A stretch of DNA of 64,000 nucleotides from assembly GCA_043228905.1 (NCBI GenBank), contig JBHGNT010000001.1, forward strand, positions 20,956,001-21,020,000, written 5' to 3'. The translations under genes and the position numbers were made by a program. The first letter of the stretch is position 1. Each line of letters starts with the position of its first letter. Source of the DNA: Azolla caroliniana. Its lineage: Eukaryota > Polypodiophyta. The notes under the pieces are model-generated. The model saw nothing but the letters and a program-made list of their open reading frames with translations, was not told where the DNA came from and searched no databases. This document shows positions 43,536-54,699 of this stretch, piece after piece.

Positions 43536-44407
43536 AGACACATGAACATGTAGCTGGGTTCCTAGCTAAGTGCATCCTAGGTATGATAACCACTAGTGAA
43601 TTCCAATTCCAAGAATTCATTGAAGAAGCTTTAATCATGCGAACACATGCGTGACTGTCGATTCATTAGATACCCATGAACAAAGAATAAAGTTCCATCA
43701 TAACAAGCACTCCAAAGAAGCAACAATGAGCACCATGCAAAAGTGTTCCTTTGGCAAGAATTGGTTTGTGGGCTACCTTTCGTGATAGGTTTCAAATACC
43801 CAATTGCAAGGCCTAGATTCTTTACATGCCCAATTGCTATGGGAAATTGCATTGTTCAGTCCCCTTGTTCTGGGCATCATTAACGAAGGATGTTCTATCA
43901 CCTTGTAAACGGGTTGTCATTCAACTTTTTATCCCCACCATAGTGTAAGGTTGTTTTAGACTACTTTACATATCATGGAATGTGGTACAATTGGAGTCTG
44001 AGAAATGGGTTTTGTTTGATGGTCTCCAATAGGTACCACAAAAGAGGAGGGTCACTAGGGGAATTGATTGGGTAGTTCTCGTAGCACCAAAGCTCTCATA
44101 AGATCTCCTCCCCACTTTTCCTCTTTGGAAGTGTCAAAAATGTTTGCTTTGGTTTGGCTTGGTTTTTACTCCTGCTAAGAGAGAGAGAGAGAGAGAGAGA
44201 TGGTTTATTTATTTCCCTTTGTATATGACATATGTAGACATATGTATGTATTTCCCTTTCTCTTACTTTCTCGAGTATGTATGTATGTACACGCACGCAC
44301 GCACGCAGGGAGGGAGGGAGATATATATACATATGATATATGTATATATATATAATCACTGAAAGACACAAGAAGAAGAAAGAAAGAAAGAAAGAAAGGA
44401 GAGCGTA
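43536..44407 (+). promoter_or_regulatory. upstream region of the MPDU1-like gene, with simple repeats
   Basis: There is no element or gene in this stretch. Within 230 bases before the start codon lie (GA)n at 44178-44201, (ACGC)n at 44289-44307, (GGGA)n at 44308-44320, an AT run at 44321-44356 and (GAAA)n at 44371-44399. The last tracts are probably in the 5' untranslated region. I cannot place the transcription start. Confidence 0.5.
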
Positions 44408-47400
44408 ATGGAGTTCCTTGGAATGGATTTCAGTTGCCTCATCCTTTCTCTGCAGATGCTTCAGATCCCTCCTCTTCACACATGCCTTCTCCCTCTACTC
44501 TCCAAAGCTCTTGGCTACGCCATTGTTGCTGCGTCAACCATTGTGAAATCCCCCCAGGTCTCAAAGTTTCTCTCTCTCTCTCTCTCTCTAACACCCAAAA
44601 AACGCCCACAAAAATTGATACAGAACTTATAAGAAAAAGACACATACCATATGCGCATCCTTTTAGTATTAAGCAAATGGATATACGCTTGAGTACTAAT
44701 AATTTCACATGGAAAATCTTACATTAATGCAAACGAGATAAAAAAACACAGATACACAGCCACATGCATACTATATTTCAAGATCTTAAGAGTTTCTAGT
44801 TTCTGTTATGTGTCGCATTCAAGAATGACATAATTATATACTCTCTTTTGGTCAGACTTGTAAACATTCTTGCTATGCAGTTTTTGTATTTTGGTCTAAA
44901 TCGTAAATTTTCTAGTTTTTATTATATGTACCTCTGAACAATTAAGCTAATGTAGGGGAGCTCTTGATGAAGAAGAAGGTCGCAGTGACAATATACTAGA
45001 GCTCAAGTTGAATTGAACTTCACCTAGCTTTCTTGGTTGTATTGGAGAGGATTGAAGTGCTTTCTAGCTTGGATCTAAACTAGAATTCTGTGTTGGCATC
45101 TAACTGGCAGGTCGTTTGCATACATACTGTGATTTAGGCTATAGAAAATAAAGATCACCTGAAACACTGAAGCCTTTGCATATTGCTATACACCTATCAA
45201 TTACCACAAATATATATGCAATCTAGTGCTAAATAGCTTAAAGACATCCAAGTCACTATAAACTCAAAAATGCTCGTTCAAGCTTTTGGTATCTTTTCAT
45301 AAAGTTTATCATCCTTTTTGTTTGGTTGAAAATAATGCTGATCCAAAAATTCTTCACCAAATTGTCCACCAGTAGTTTAAGGCAAATGGAAGCAATGGAA
45401 CCCAACTAATATATGGAAACTCATTCTCTACTAACGAATAAAAGAGAAACACGATAAGGCTCATTTTTTATGACTACCTAGACCACATTTTAGGTCAGTC
45501 ACATGGAATGGGGCTAAGTCTGAACTGGCAGTTTCCATGCTGTGATGTGAGAGAGCCCAAAAAAGGGGATAAGGCATGACAAGAGAAAACAAGATGCCCA
45601 TTCTTATATGCAATGGGCATACACCTTCATAGGATGGTCTTCGCATTCAAATCTAAAAGAAGTTACTTGTGTGCTAGAATTATTAAAGGGAACATTGCAT
45701 TTTCTGAAGTAAGTTCCCATGTAGCAGCAACAACCGGCTTTCCTATGCTTTGCGGTAATATTATCCTTAGCAAAGATCTTGGGTATGCATCGTAAGAGAT
45801 CCTAGCAACTGATGAGTCCTCATTGTCTGTGATTCTTAAAGAAGATCTCATTCTCTTGACCCACTTAGACCAGAGTTTGAAACTCTTCCCATTTCCTTCG
45901 AAACTTGCAATGCTTGTACTTCTTACTTTTTTCATACAAACAACCTATGTACCTCAAAAGTATCTATGCCCCAAAATAATTATAAATTGAAAGGAGGTTT
46001 GAAAGGAATTTTAAACAGAAACTTTTAACATTTTTATATATTTATATCTGGAATTACTGTGGATTGTGATTTCTTGGCATAAGTCTTGTTTCAAATATGA
46101 TCATGTGCATGTACATAATTGAGCTTATCAGTTTACATATTTATAATCACAGATTTATCTCATCATCAAAAACCAAAGTGTTGAAGGACTTAGTCCCACA
46201 TCATTTGAACTTGAAGTGGTTGGCTACACAATTGCTTTGGCATATTGTGTCTCGAAACATCTCCCATTTTCAACCTATGGAGAGGTTTCGTTTCTTCTTA
46301 TACAAGGTAAAATTCTCATTTATAAGTGACTATGTGCTGCACAGAGTGAAGTTGTAAATAATGTCAATAAAAATTTCAGCTCTAATAATTGTGGGCCTTA
46401 TCTACAACCTCACACCAAAGTTGAAAGCGAGCAGCTGGGTGGCGGGAGCATTGTATCCTTTTCTTTTCTTTTCTATTCAAATAATCTGATGCTTATGTGA
46501 ATATATTGACCTTGTAGATTTACCTCTGACTTGGATGCCATTCTAGCTGGTACTATTCCCTAATCCCATCAAATAATTTTTGACTGTAGCTTTATTCTAT
46601 GTCGGGGATGCAAGAAAAGGAAATGCCACATCTATTTTCTGTTTCTTCAGTTGTGTTGTAGTGAAATCTTTCCAGCATGGCCAGAGGCTTGTTATGAAAT
46701 GCTTCTTGCAAATAATTCATTTCATAAAACTGTGAAACAAAGGCTTTACTTAATAGGAACACAGATATTGTGCATTGGCGCCGACTGTTCTTAGTGGTGG
46801 CATTAGCCCAGGGCTGCTGGAAGCACTTTATGTGGGTAGTATACTGGTTTCATGTTGCCTTCTCAATTAACTCCATCATAATAAGTTAATATTTGATGGT
46901 CATCTGAACATTTGCAGGCTTCTCAGCATGCTATATTCTTCTTTGCCCGGCTACCCCAAATTATCAAAAACTACCATGTATGAAATTATTCTCTTTACTC
47001 GTATGATAGTATTTAAAATTTAAAAACAAATAAATTTGTATGGATGTACATAAGCAAATGGGCTATGGCTTTCAGAGTAAAGAAACAGGGCAATTGAGCT
47101 TTCTTACGAATTTCATGAATGTTGCCGGCTCTCTTGGTAAAGTTTAACAACTTTTATACTTTAGATTGTATTTATGCAGTTGTTGGGGTCCTAAGACATT
47201 CTTTGGTTGGGCTGTTGGTTTTGGTCTTCTTTACTCCTTTTTAAATGAGAATGTTTATTTGTATCTATATATGTTGCGTCAAATTGAATTGGCCTCTCTC
47301 AACTTTATTAACAGTATGTTATTTTGCAGCAAGATTGTTTACCAGTATTCAAGAAAAAGCTCCGATCTCTAGTATCCTTTTAATCCTAAACTCTAATTGG

Positions 47401-47529
47401 GAAAGTACATGAATGCTATATTGTAACCTTAACCAATTTGTAGTGGCGGTTGGAAGTGGCTTAGGTGTAATTACCAATGGGATTTTGGTCTTCCAAATTT
47501 GGTCATACAAAAAGACGAAGAACAAATAA
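44408..47529 (+). CDS. MPDU1 homolog: MPDU1-like PQ-loop membrane protein, eight exons
   Basis: Exons: 44408-44557, 46153-46306, 46380-46452, 46765-46831, 46918-46977, 47076-47136, 47330-47371, 47444-47529. All seven introns are GT-AG and the phases agree, giving 230 residues, close to the usual plant length. It follows plant MPDU1 along its whole length: [17 protein letters not shown], the exon-2 [56 protein letters not shown] and [12 protein letters not shown]. The two PQ motifs are P49-Q50 and P161-Q162. Hydrophobic segments fit a seven-helix ER protein, and the C-terminus KTKNK fits a KxKxx retrieval signal. In mammals MPDU1 is needed to use dolichol-phosphate mannose and glucose in glycan assembly; the plant role is inferred. 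Nothing is broken. Confidence 0.93.
44558..46152 (+). other. intron 1 of the MPDU1-like gene
   Basis: This intron is 1595 bp; the other six are 72 to 312 bp. It starts with a CT microsatellite (44569-44590). I see no retrotransposon in it. A minus-strand open stretch of 90 codons at 45663-45935 has no similarity I recognise and is probably chance. Confidence 0.8.
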
Positions 47530-48769
47530 TATGCTAACTTCGGTTTTATCATCAAAACATCACACAGAGAAGAGGATCAACTTAACTCATGCAACTTTGG
47601 AACAAAGTTATGTATACTATGAGAGAATTTCTTCTTATAGTTTGGAAGTGTTTTCCCTTCAGTGGAATGCCCAGCTGGGTTTAGATACGTGTTACCTGGC
47701 TAGAATTTTTAATGATGGAAACAATTTCAGTTGAAAACTATCAACATTTGCATATGATTCTTTCTTATCTCCGTTTAAATTTATTTGATTGATACCAAAT
47801 TTGAGAATGTCTTCCTTTATTCTTTGCATCTGATGTGTGAGGTAAACATTGATGAAAGAGAATTGAATTATACATTGATTTGAGGTGGAGACTGCTCACA
47901 CTTCAGTGCCACTGGAAATTGAGTATTAGAAACGTTAGATTGTTTTATTGTGTATGAAGTGGAAACATCTCTTTGGAGGAATTACGAACACAGACACGCT
48001 CACTTGGTTCAAGGTTTTGTAGATGGGTTTCCAAAGAGGCGCGGGAAGGATGGCAAAGAACAAAACAGTCATCAACCCTCTTGACATCCCCAAACACACC
48101 AGTTGTCATTCATGAACAAAGATCAGTGTCAGTGAGGTTGCAAAAATAAGGAATTATATAGCTTGTGATTGATGAAGGTTTTGGAATGAATGGCATTAAT
48201 AGCAATGATGTATCATGTTCCATAAATGTTTTGGGTCTGCATGGTGTATCAATGCACAGTTCAACCTTTAGGAATCATTAGACAAGTTGCCATTCACATA
48301 AACAGTACTGTGCTCAAATATTTGGACTGGTGTTATATTTAGTAATGGAAGACGTGTTATATTTAGTGCCCAATGTTTCTGAAAGGACAACTCAAATCAA
48401 ACATAATTGTTAACAGAACATGATTAAATCTTCCAGGGATGAACTAGAGTAAATGTCTTAGCATTATAACCAGAATTGATAGCATTAATTAAACAATATA
48501 ATGATGGATTTGTTTGTACACATGAAGACATGTAGGAGTTTGACCCTTGATTTTGCCAATATAAAATCCATATGGAGAAACACATTTTGCTAGCTTGGCA
48601 AAGAAGGCACATAGGAAAAGTACTTTGGATTAGATTCATAACTTGGATTAAAAAATGGCAATGTGGTTGAATTTCATAATTGTCACGCCCGTGAAGACTT
48701 GGCAAACTTTGCAATCTGTTTTTTGACACATCCATTGGTGAAGAATTATGTGAAGAACCACCACAAGAA
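47530..48769 (+). other. 3' flank of the MPDU1-like gene
   Basis: AT-rich sequence without recognisable genes or elements. The 3' untranslated region should lie in its first few hundred bases. I could not fix a polyadenylation site. Confidence 0.5.
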
Positions 48770-49570
48770 AAGGAACATCACCAAATGAAATGAAAATTGC
48801 GTTGTCTTGCTTGGGGCGAAGTCAAAGAGTTAGAAGACCATCTTCTATCCTTATGGATCCTTCATTTGTGTGCAATGTAAGCATAGAATCTGAAATACTA
48901 GAATCATCTAATTTAAAAGAAGCTTTACTTTCATCGTATAGAGCAAAGTGGGAGGAGGCAATACATTTGGAGCTTGAAGCACATCACAAGAATGGTACAT
49001 GGGAACTCATAAAAGAAAGTGAAGGACGACAAACCATATGTTCCAAATGGATGTTCAAAATTAAGAGAGGATAAAATGAAACGCCCATCAAATTCAAAGC
49101 TCGATTAGTAGTCCAAGGCTTGAAACAAATTGCTGGTATTGATTTCACAAAAACTTATGCACCAAATTGCCGGTATTGATTTCACTTAAACTTATGCACC
49201 AATTGATGTTATCACTTCCATTTGGGTCGAATAAGTAAAGGACCATGCACAAGGTTGGGAAATCCATCAAATGGATGTAAAACCAACTTTTCTTAATGGG
49301 GAATTAAATGAAGAAATATATATATGACATTACCAAAAACAAACAAGGAAGATCCAACACAAACATATCGACTTAAGAAGTCACTCTATGGTTTGAGACA
49401 AGTAGGAAGATGTTGGTGTATCAACCTCCATAGTTTCTTTTTAAGAAATAATTTCACATGTTGCAAATCGGGTCAAAGGATCTATGTTCTTTGCAACAAT
49501 AAAAGGCATGTTATTGTTGTGGTATATGTTGATGATATAATAATCATGGGCAACACTAGTATCAAAGGAC
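48770..49570 (+). pseudogene. degenerate copia RT fragment
   Basis: Plus strand: WEEAIHLELEAHHKNGTWEL, SKWMFKIK, FKARLVVQG, TYRLKKSLYGLRQ and VVYVDDIIIMG in order, with stops and frameshifts between them. A duplication of about 38 bp repeats the stretch around 'ggtattgatttcac' (49130-49200). It has no LTRs. It is more diverged than the other copias, so it is an older relic. Confidence 0.8.
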
Positions 49571-50955
49571 GGACATCTCGAAGGAATGTTCAAGCTAACC
49601 GGCTCCAACTATTTTGTCTGGAAGTTGAAGATGAGAGATATGTTGGTATGCAGAGACCTCTAGTTGCCAATGCAATTCGGAGATGAAAAACCAGACAAGA
49701 TCGATGCATTGACGTGGGAAGTCATGCATATGAAGACAACAACCTACATTAGGTGTTTTATAGCCATGAATCTATATAATAACTTCAAGGAAGAGACAAA
49801 GGCATATGTCCTTTGGAAGAAGATCGACATTATGTTCGAGAACAAAAATGTCGTTAATAGAGTTTTAGTCTTCCGGAAGATCGTGAGACTAAGGTACCAG
49901 GATGACTCTAGCATGGCAGAGCACCTGAATGCCTTCCAAGGACTGATCAACCAAACCACCTCTCTGGAAGTACCTCTTGCCGATGAGGTATTAGCATCGT
50001 TGCTGGTGAGATCCCTTTTGGACAGTTGGGAGACACTCGTTGTCACATTGGGCAATGTCGGACCGGAAGGGAACCATCTATCCCTAGAGACGGTGAAGTC
50101 AAGCTTATTAAATGAGGAAGCTCGCCAGAAGGACAAAGAGTTGTTACTGACCCGAAGGCCTTAGTCACAGAAGGTGTCTCAAATAGGGGAAGAGGCCAGC
50201 AGAGAAGTCCCCAGAATTGGGACAAGCCCGGAACGAGGTTGAAGTCAAGGGGAAGGCTCACGGGCTTCTATTGTGGGAAGCCAAGGCACTTCCAAAAGAA
50301 TTGTTGGCATTTCTAGAAAGATGAAGGGGGAACCAATGGTTCCAAGCTGAAGAAGAATCCGGAGAGAGAGGGCACCTCAACGATCGCCACAAGTGCTACT
50401 CATTAGTGAGAAAAATGAGCTAAATCTTGTTGGCGAAGTTCGACTTGGGTGGTCGACTCCGGTGCGTCGTTCCACTTAACCCCCAATAGAAAGTGCTTCT
50501 CCTCGTATACAACCAGTGACCACAAATATGCGAAGATGGGGAATGAAGGAGTATGTTGGATTGTTGGGATTGGAAATATTTGTTTGCTCACATCAACCGG
50601 GTGTAGAATGATCTTGAGAAATCTGCACCATGTTTCGTAAGTCAGATTAAATCTAATATAAACCGGTCGGCTAGATGATGACGGCTAGTAGCTTCTGACA
50701 TGACACATTCAAATTCGGCAAGGGAAACCTGATAGTGACTAGTGCCCGGAAGACGAACACAATGTACTTGATGCATGCTTGACTATAACGGGACGAAGTG
50801 AATGTGGCAGTAGAAATGACCGGTGGGCTGTGGCACAAGAGGTTTTGCCACATGAGCGAGAAGGCGACACAGAGACTTGCCAAAGAAAAACTCATACCGG
50901 AGATAAAGAACATGTATCTTGACAAATGCCCTGATTGCTTGGTCGGCAAGTAGAA
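49571..50955 (+). pseudogene. Tork-like copia gag-protease-integrase start fragment
   Basis: Joined directly to the preceding RT relic. Gag reads GMFKLTGSNYFVWKLKMRDM near 49590, then open codons 49664-50164 (MQFGDEKPDKIDALTWEV). A knuckle near 50270 is damaged, protease VVDSGASFHLTP is near 50450, and pre-integrase follows. It ends at the LTR at 50956, within the C-rich motif after CPDCLVGK. Confidence 0.85.
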
Positions 50956-51401
50956 TGTTGGGAATTCGATCCCTCCAGATGAAAATCGGACAAGCCGGAT
51001 CGGACGAGCCGAAGGAAAGAACCGGACCGGATGGATCCAGTTGGTATCCGGCCAACTGTTAGTTTGTGTATGTTCCAATGTGACTGTTTCAGGTCATATT
51101 TGTAAATAGTCCTAAAGTTGTATGAGTATAAATATAACTAGGGAAACAATGTTCATAAGGTTGTTGTTATCATTCTTGTTGTATAGAGAGAGACAGAGAG
51201 AGCAGGAGAGACACATAAAGTTCTCTGTTGTAACTGTCGATTGACGAAGATAGAGCTTGAGGTCGTTTGCCTCCGAGTTTCTTGTTGTACCCTTCCTCTC
51301 ATAGTGATAGTTGGAGTTTGTGGGCTTCTGTGGTTTTTCCCGATCAGAGTTTTCCATGTTAACATCTTGTGTCGTGTTATCCGTGTGCCCTATTCCGCAC
51401 A
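50956..51401 (+). mobile_element. 5' LTR of the truncated copia
   Basis: It runs from tgttgggaat to ttccgcaca, 446 bp, with 'gagtataaatataac' as the likely promoter near 51125. Confidence 0.9.
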
Positions 51402-51404
51402 GTT

Positions 51405-51416
51405 TGGTATCAGAGC
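51405..51416 (+). other. primer-binding site, initiator tRNA-Met type
   Basis: tggtatcagagc begins three bases after the LTR end. Confidence 0.95.
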
Positions 51417-51446
51417 AAAGTCCAAAACTTTAAACAAAGAAAGAAA

Positions 51447-52732
51447 ATGGAAGAGTCATTCGGTAGCGTGTTTAAGCTCACCAGCTCCAAGTACCCAATG
51501 TGGAGGTCGAAGATGAGGGACATGCTAGTGGTAAAAGATCTTTGGCTGCTAGTACAATTTGGAGACAAAAGACCAGGCAAGATCGATGTCGCGACCTGGG
51601 AGGTGATGCATATGAAGAAGACGGCATACATATGATGCTTCATCGACATGAGCCTGTACAACAACTTCAACGAAGAAAGTAAGGCTCATGTGCTTTGTGA
51701 GAAAATCGGTACCATGCTGGAGAGTAAAAATGTTGTGAATCGGGTCTCAGTATTCCAGAAGTTAGTGAGACTCTGGTACCAAGACGCATCCAGTATGGCA
51801 GAGCACATGGATGCCTTCCTGTGGCTGATAAACCAAACAACCTCGTTGGAAGTACCTCTGGCCAATGAGGTACTTGCGTTGTTACTGCTCGGTTCCCACC
51901 CGGATAGTGGGAGATGCTAGTTGTCACTTTGGGCAACGCCGGGCCGGAAGGAAAACACCTGTCCCTAGCAAGGGTAAAATCAAGCTTGCGGGGCATTTCT
52001 TGAAGAATTGCTGACACTTCCAGAAGGAGAACGGAACCGACAATGTTGACTCAAAGAAGGGTCCGGACCGGAGAAGTTTGGATAGGAAAGGAACGTCGGC
52101 AATCGTGACAAGTGAGGAAGAACTACTGCTCATCACCGAGGAGAGCAAGATACATCTTGTCAACGACAAGATGACATGGGTGGTCGACTCCGGAGCGTCG
52201 TTCCATCTGAATCCTGACCAGAAGTGCTTCACAGCCTATAGAGCCGGAGATCACGGTTGTGTAAGGATGGGGAATGATGGTGCATGTGGGATTGTCGGCA
52301 TAGGAGACGTATGGTTGACAACATCAACCGGGTGCAAGATGCTTTTGAAAGATGTCAAACGTGTTCTGGAGGTTCAATTGAACCTGATATCAACCGGTAG
52401 GCTAGATGATGAAGTCTACACAGGTAGCATCTGGAACGGAATCATGAAGTTCAACAAGGGGAGCTTGATCGTGGCCCAAACCCGAAAGATCAACATGTTA
52501 TACCTGATGTATGCCCGGATATGCCGAGAAGAAGTGAACATGGTATCCGACTCATTGTGGAGGTGAAAGACCTACGGCTTGAAAGGTGCACCGACCGTTT
52601 GGCCGACAAGCAAAACCGAACTTCTTTCTGAACCCGACCACCGTCTAGACGGAGTGCACCGCTGGAACTTGTGCATACCGATGTATCCGAAGTGGACACG
52701 AAGTCACATGCCGGATCACAGTACTTCGTGAC
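51447..52732 (+). pseudogene. copia gag-protease-integrase start, inactivated
   Basis: The ATG at 51447 gives MEESFGSVFKLTSSKYPMW, stopped at 51633. Gag continues at 51648-51920, then there is a deletion to the damaged knuckle near 51990. Protease VVDSGASFHLNP is near 52180 and the frame is open from 52078 to 52566. Part of pre-integrase is deleted after 52560. Integrase starts HTDVSEVDTKSH and is cut at 52732. Confidence 0.88.
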
Positions 52733-53066
52733 TGTTGCACGAACAAGCTCAACCGGATCCGAATCGGTTGAATAAGCCAGAGCCAGATCGGTGTCCGGAT
52801 AGCATTCAGAACCTAGAGCTGGATCGCGTGTGAACCAGTAGGACGTTAGAGGCCTACACTTCTAGACTACTAGGTAGTTATTGTTCTTGTAGTTAGTGTC
52901 AGGGGCTCAGTACGAGCATTGAACTACTTGTCAGTACTTTGGTCAGTCCTTCAAGGACTTTTATAAATAGTGCGGTTGAGCACATTGTATGTACAAAGAC
53001 TTTTTAGTGTTTTTGAATATACGCGTTTTTTGTGTTCTGCTCTAACTCTGTCTCTCCTGTGTAAGG
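52733..53066 (+). mobile_element. copia LTR fragment (U3-R), interrupted
   Basis: It starts tgttgcacgaacaagc inside integrase of the copia on its left. The promoter 'cttttataaatagtgcgg' is near 52970. It is cut at 53067 by the end of a minus-strand LTR. The minus-strand copy at 6569-6814 is the same family. Confidence 0.8.
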
Positions 53067-53430
53067 TGTAAAAGAATATGTGAGGAAGCTTAACAGACAC
53101 GACCGGGTAACAACAGAAAAAAGACCAAGAAGATGAGGAAGGTTTAATGGAAAGCTTAATCAACACAGCGTACGCAGGAGAGACAAAGAGAGCAGAACAC
53201 ACAAAATTCTATTCCAAAATAATACTCTAAAACTCTATACATAGGATGTGCTTAGAGAGCACTCTTATACAAGTCCATATGGACTGATAGAAGTACTGAC
53301 TTGTACTTCAATGCTCATCAATGAGCCCCTACACTAACTCCCAAAATATATTCCTCCGCGGAATATCTATCCAACAGCCTTTCATTGCGCACCTGGTTGA
53401 CGCACTCAATGTTGAGGTTGTATCTCAACA
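53067..53430 (-). mobile_element. 3' LTR of the minus-strand copia
   Basis: On the minus strand it runs from tgttgagatacaacc (53430) to ttttaca (53067), 364 bp. It shares 'agcacatcctatgta' and 'ccattaaacc' with the LTR at 11061. Confidence 0.88.
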
Positions 53431-53443
53431 CTCCCCCTCAAGC
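53431..53443 (-). other. polypurine tract of the minus-strand copia
   Basis: The minus strand reads agcttgagggggag next to the LTR, the same as at 21521. Confidence 0.9.
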
Positions 53444-54695
53444 TCAACTTGAAGTTCCACCTGCTCTTCCGGATCTTCGCTCCAGCTTCTCCAGGCTTCA
53501 CACCTCGCTCACGCTGCTCGACCTGTTCGATTCCACGCGCCTCGACCCTTTCAGTCAACTTGTCTGCTTGTGCGGCCTTTCTTAGCTCCCTTGCTATCGT
53601 GGTGTTGGAGCCTCTTACGTTGCCCTTTCCTCCGCTTGGCCTTCAGTAGATTGGGCGTCTCCGAATCGAACATTCTAACCGAATCGGCTGTCTCCGATTC
53701 GTTTCCACTCTTGCCTGAATTGGCTGTCTCCAATTTGTCTTATGTCTTCAGGCCCTTAACCACATTAGACCATGTCTTGGTCTTGACCTTCTCGCCCTTC
53801 TTGGCTTCATGTCTCCCTTGTTTGGCTGACTCCGACTCTTCCCTTCGATTGCTGCCCTTGTTTCCGCCTTTGGCTTCTTCAGCCGACCCGAAATCGAATT
53901 CTTCATCTGACTCAAATTCGGGGTCATTGCCGCTCCTTTCCTGCTCCCTTTCTTGGTCCTTTCTCCCCTTCAAGTTCGGCACATCAAGGTGCTGCAAAGC
54001 AAGCGCACCCGAGAATTGCCGCAACTTGTCGAGACCAAGGGGCTTGGTGAAGATGTCTTCAGGCCCTTAACCACATTAGACCATGTCTTGGTCTTGACCT
54101 TCTCGCCCTTCTTGGCTTCATGTCTCCCTTGTTTGGCTGAATCCGGCTCTTCCCTTCGATTGCTGCCCTTGTTTCCGCCTTTGGCTTCTTCAGCCGACTC
54201 AAAATCGAATTCTTCATCTGACTCAGCTTCACGGTCATTGCCGCTCCTTTCCTACTCCCTTTCTTGGTCCTTTCTCCCCCTCAAGTTCGGCACATCGAGG
54301 TGCTGCAAAGCAAGTGCACCCGAGAATTGCCGCAACTTGTCGAGACCAAGGGGCTTGGTGAAGATGTCTTTAGGCCCTTAACCACATTAGACCATGTCTT
54401 GGTCTTGACCTTCTCGCCCTTCTTGGCTTCATGTCTCCCTTGTTTGGCTGACTTCGGCTCTTCCCTTCGATTGCTGCGCTTGTTTCCGCCTTTGGCTTCT
54501 TCAGCTGACCCAAAATCGAATTCTTCATCTGACTCAGCTTCGTGGTCATTGCCGCTCCTTTCCTGCTCCCTTTCTTGGTCCTTTCTCCACCTCAAGTTCG
54601 GCATATCAAGGTGCTCCAAAGGAAGCGCACTTGAGAATTGCCGCAACTTGCTGATCCATCGAAACATACGTGAGTTCGACTTCATTGGAGAGGAC
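53444..54695 (-). pseudogene. copia RNase H end and charged C-terminal tail, triplicated
   Basis: On the minus strand, RVLSNEVELTYV leads into RQFSSAL.L.HLDMPNL and the charged tail with REQERSGND, SDEEFDFGSAEEAKGGNK and KTKTWSNVVKGLKT. A 311-bp block holding most of this is present three times in tandem. Because 311 is not a multiple of three, each copy shifts the frame. The last part, with ETADS-type repeats, ends near 53551. Confidence 0.85.
53744..54650. repeat. three tandem 311-bp repeats in the copia tail
   Basis: Units start at 53744, 54055 and 54366 with gtctt(c/t)aggcccttaacc. The third is incomplete at its far end, where it passes into single-copy RNase H sequence. Copies differ at a few percent of positions by eye. 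Confidence 0.93.
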
Positions 54696-54699
54696 ACGG

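Larger units (their letters stand above)
50956..52732 (+). mobile_element. truncated Tork-like copia, 5' LTR to integrase
   Basis: Inserted at 50956 in the copia fragment to its left; the five bases before it are tagaa. Its right half is missing because another LTR starts at 52733. Family members are the copias at 1660 and 15048. Confidence 0.85.

Noticed and set aside
45663-45935. 90-codon minus-strand frame inside intron 1
   Set aside because: No recognisable motif. It lies in an intron whose plus-strand gene is well supported. Probably chance.
48424-48735. 103-codon minus-strand frame in the 3' flank of the MPDU1-like gene
   Set aside because: No similarity to any family I know. The composition is that of the AT-rich flank and no introns or start context support it.
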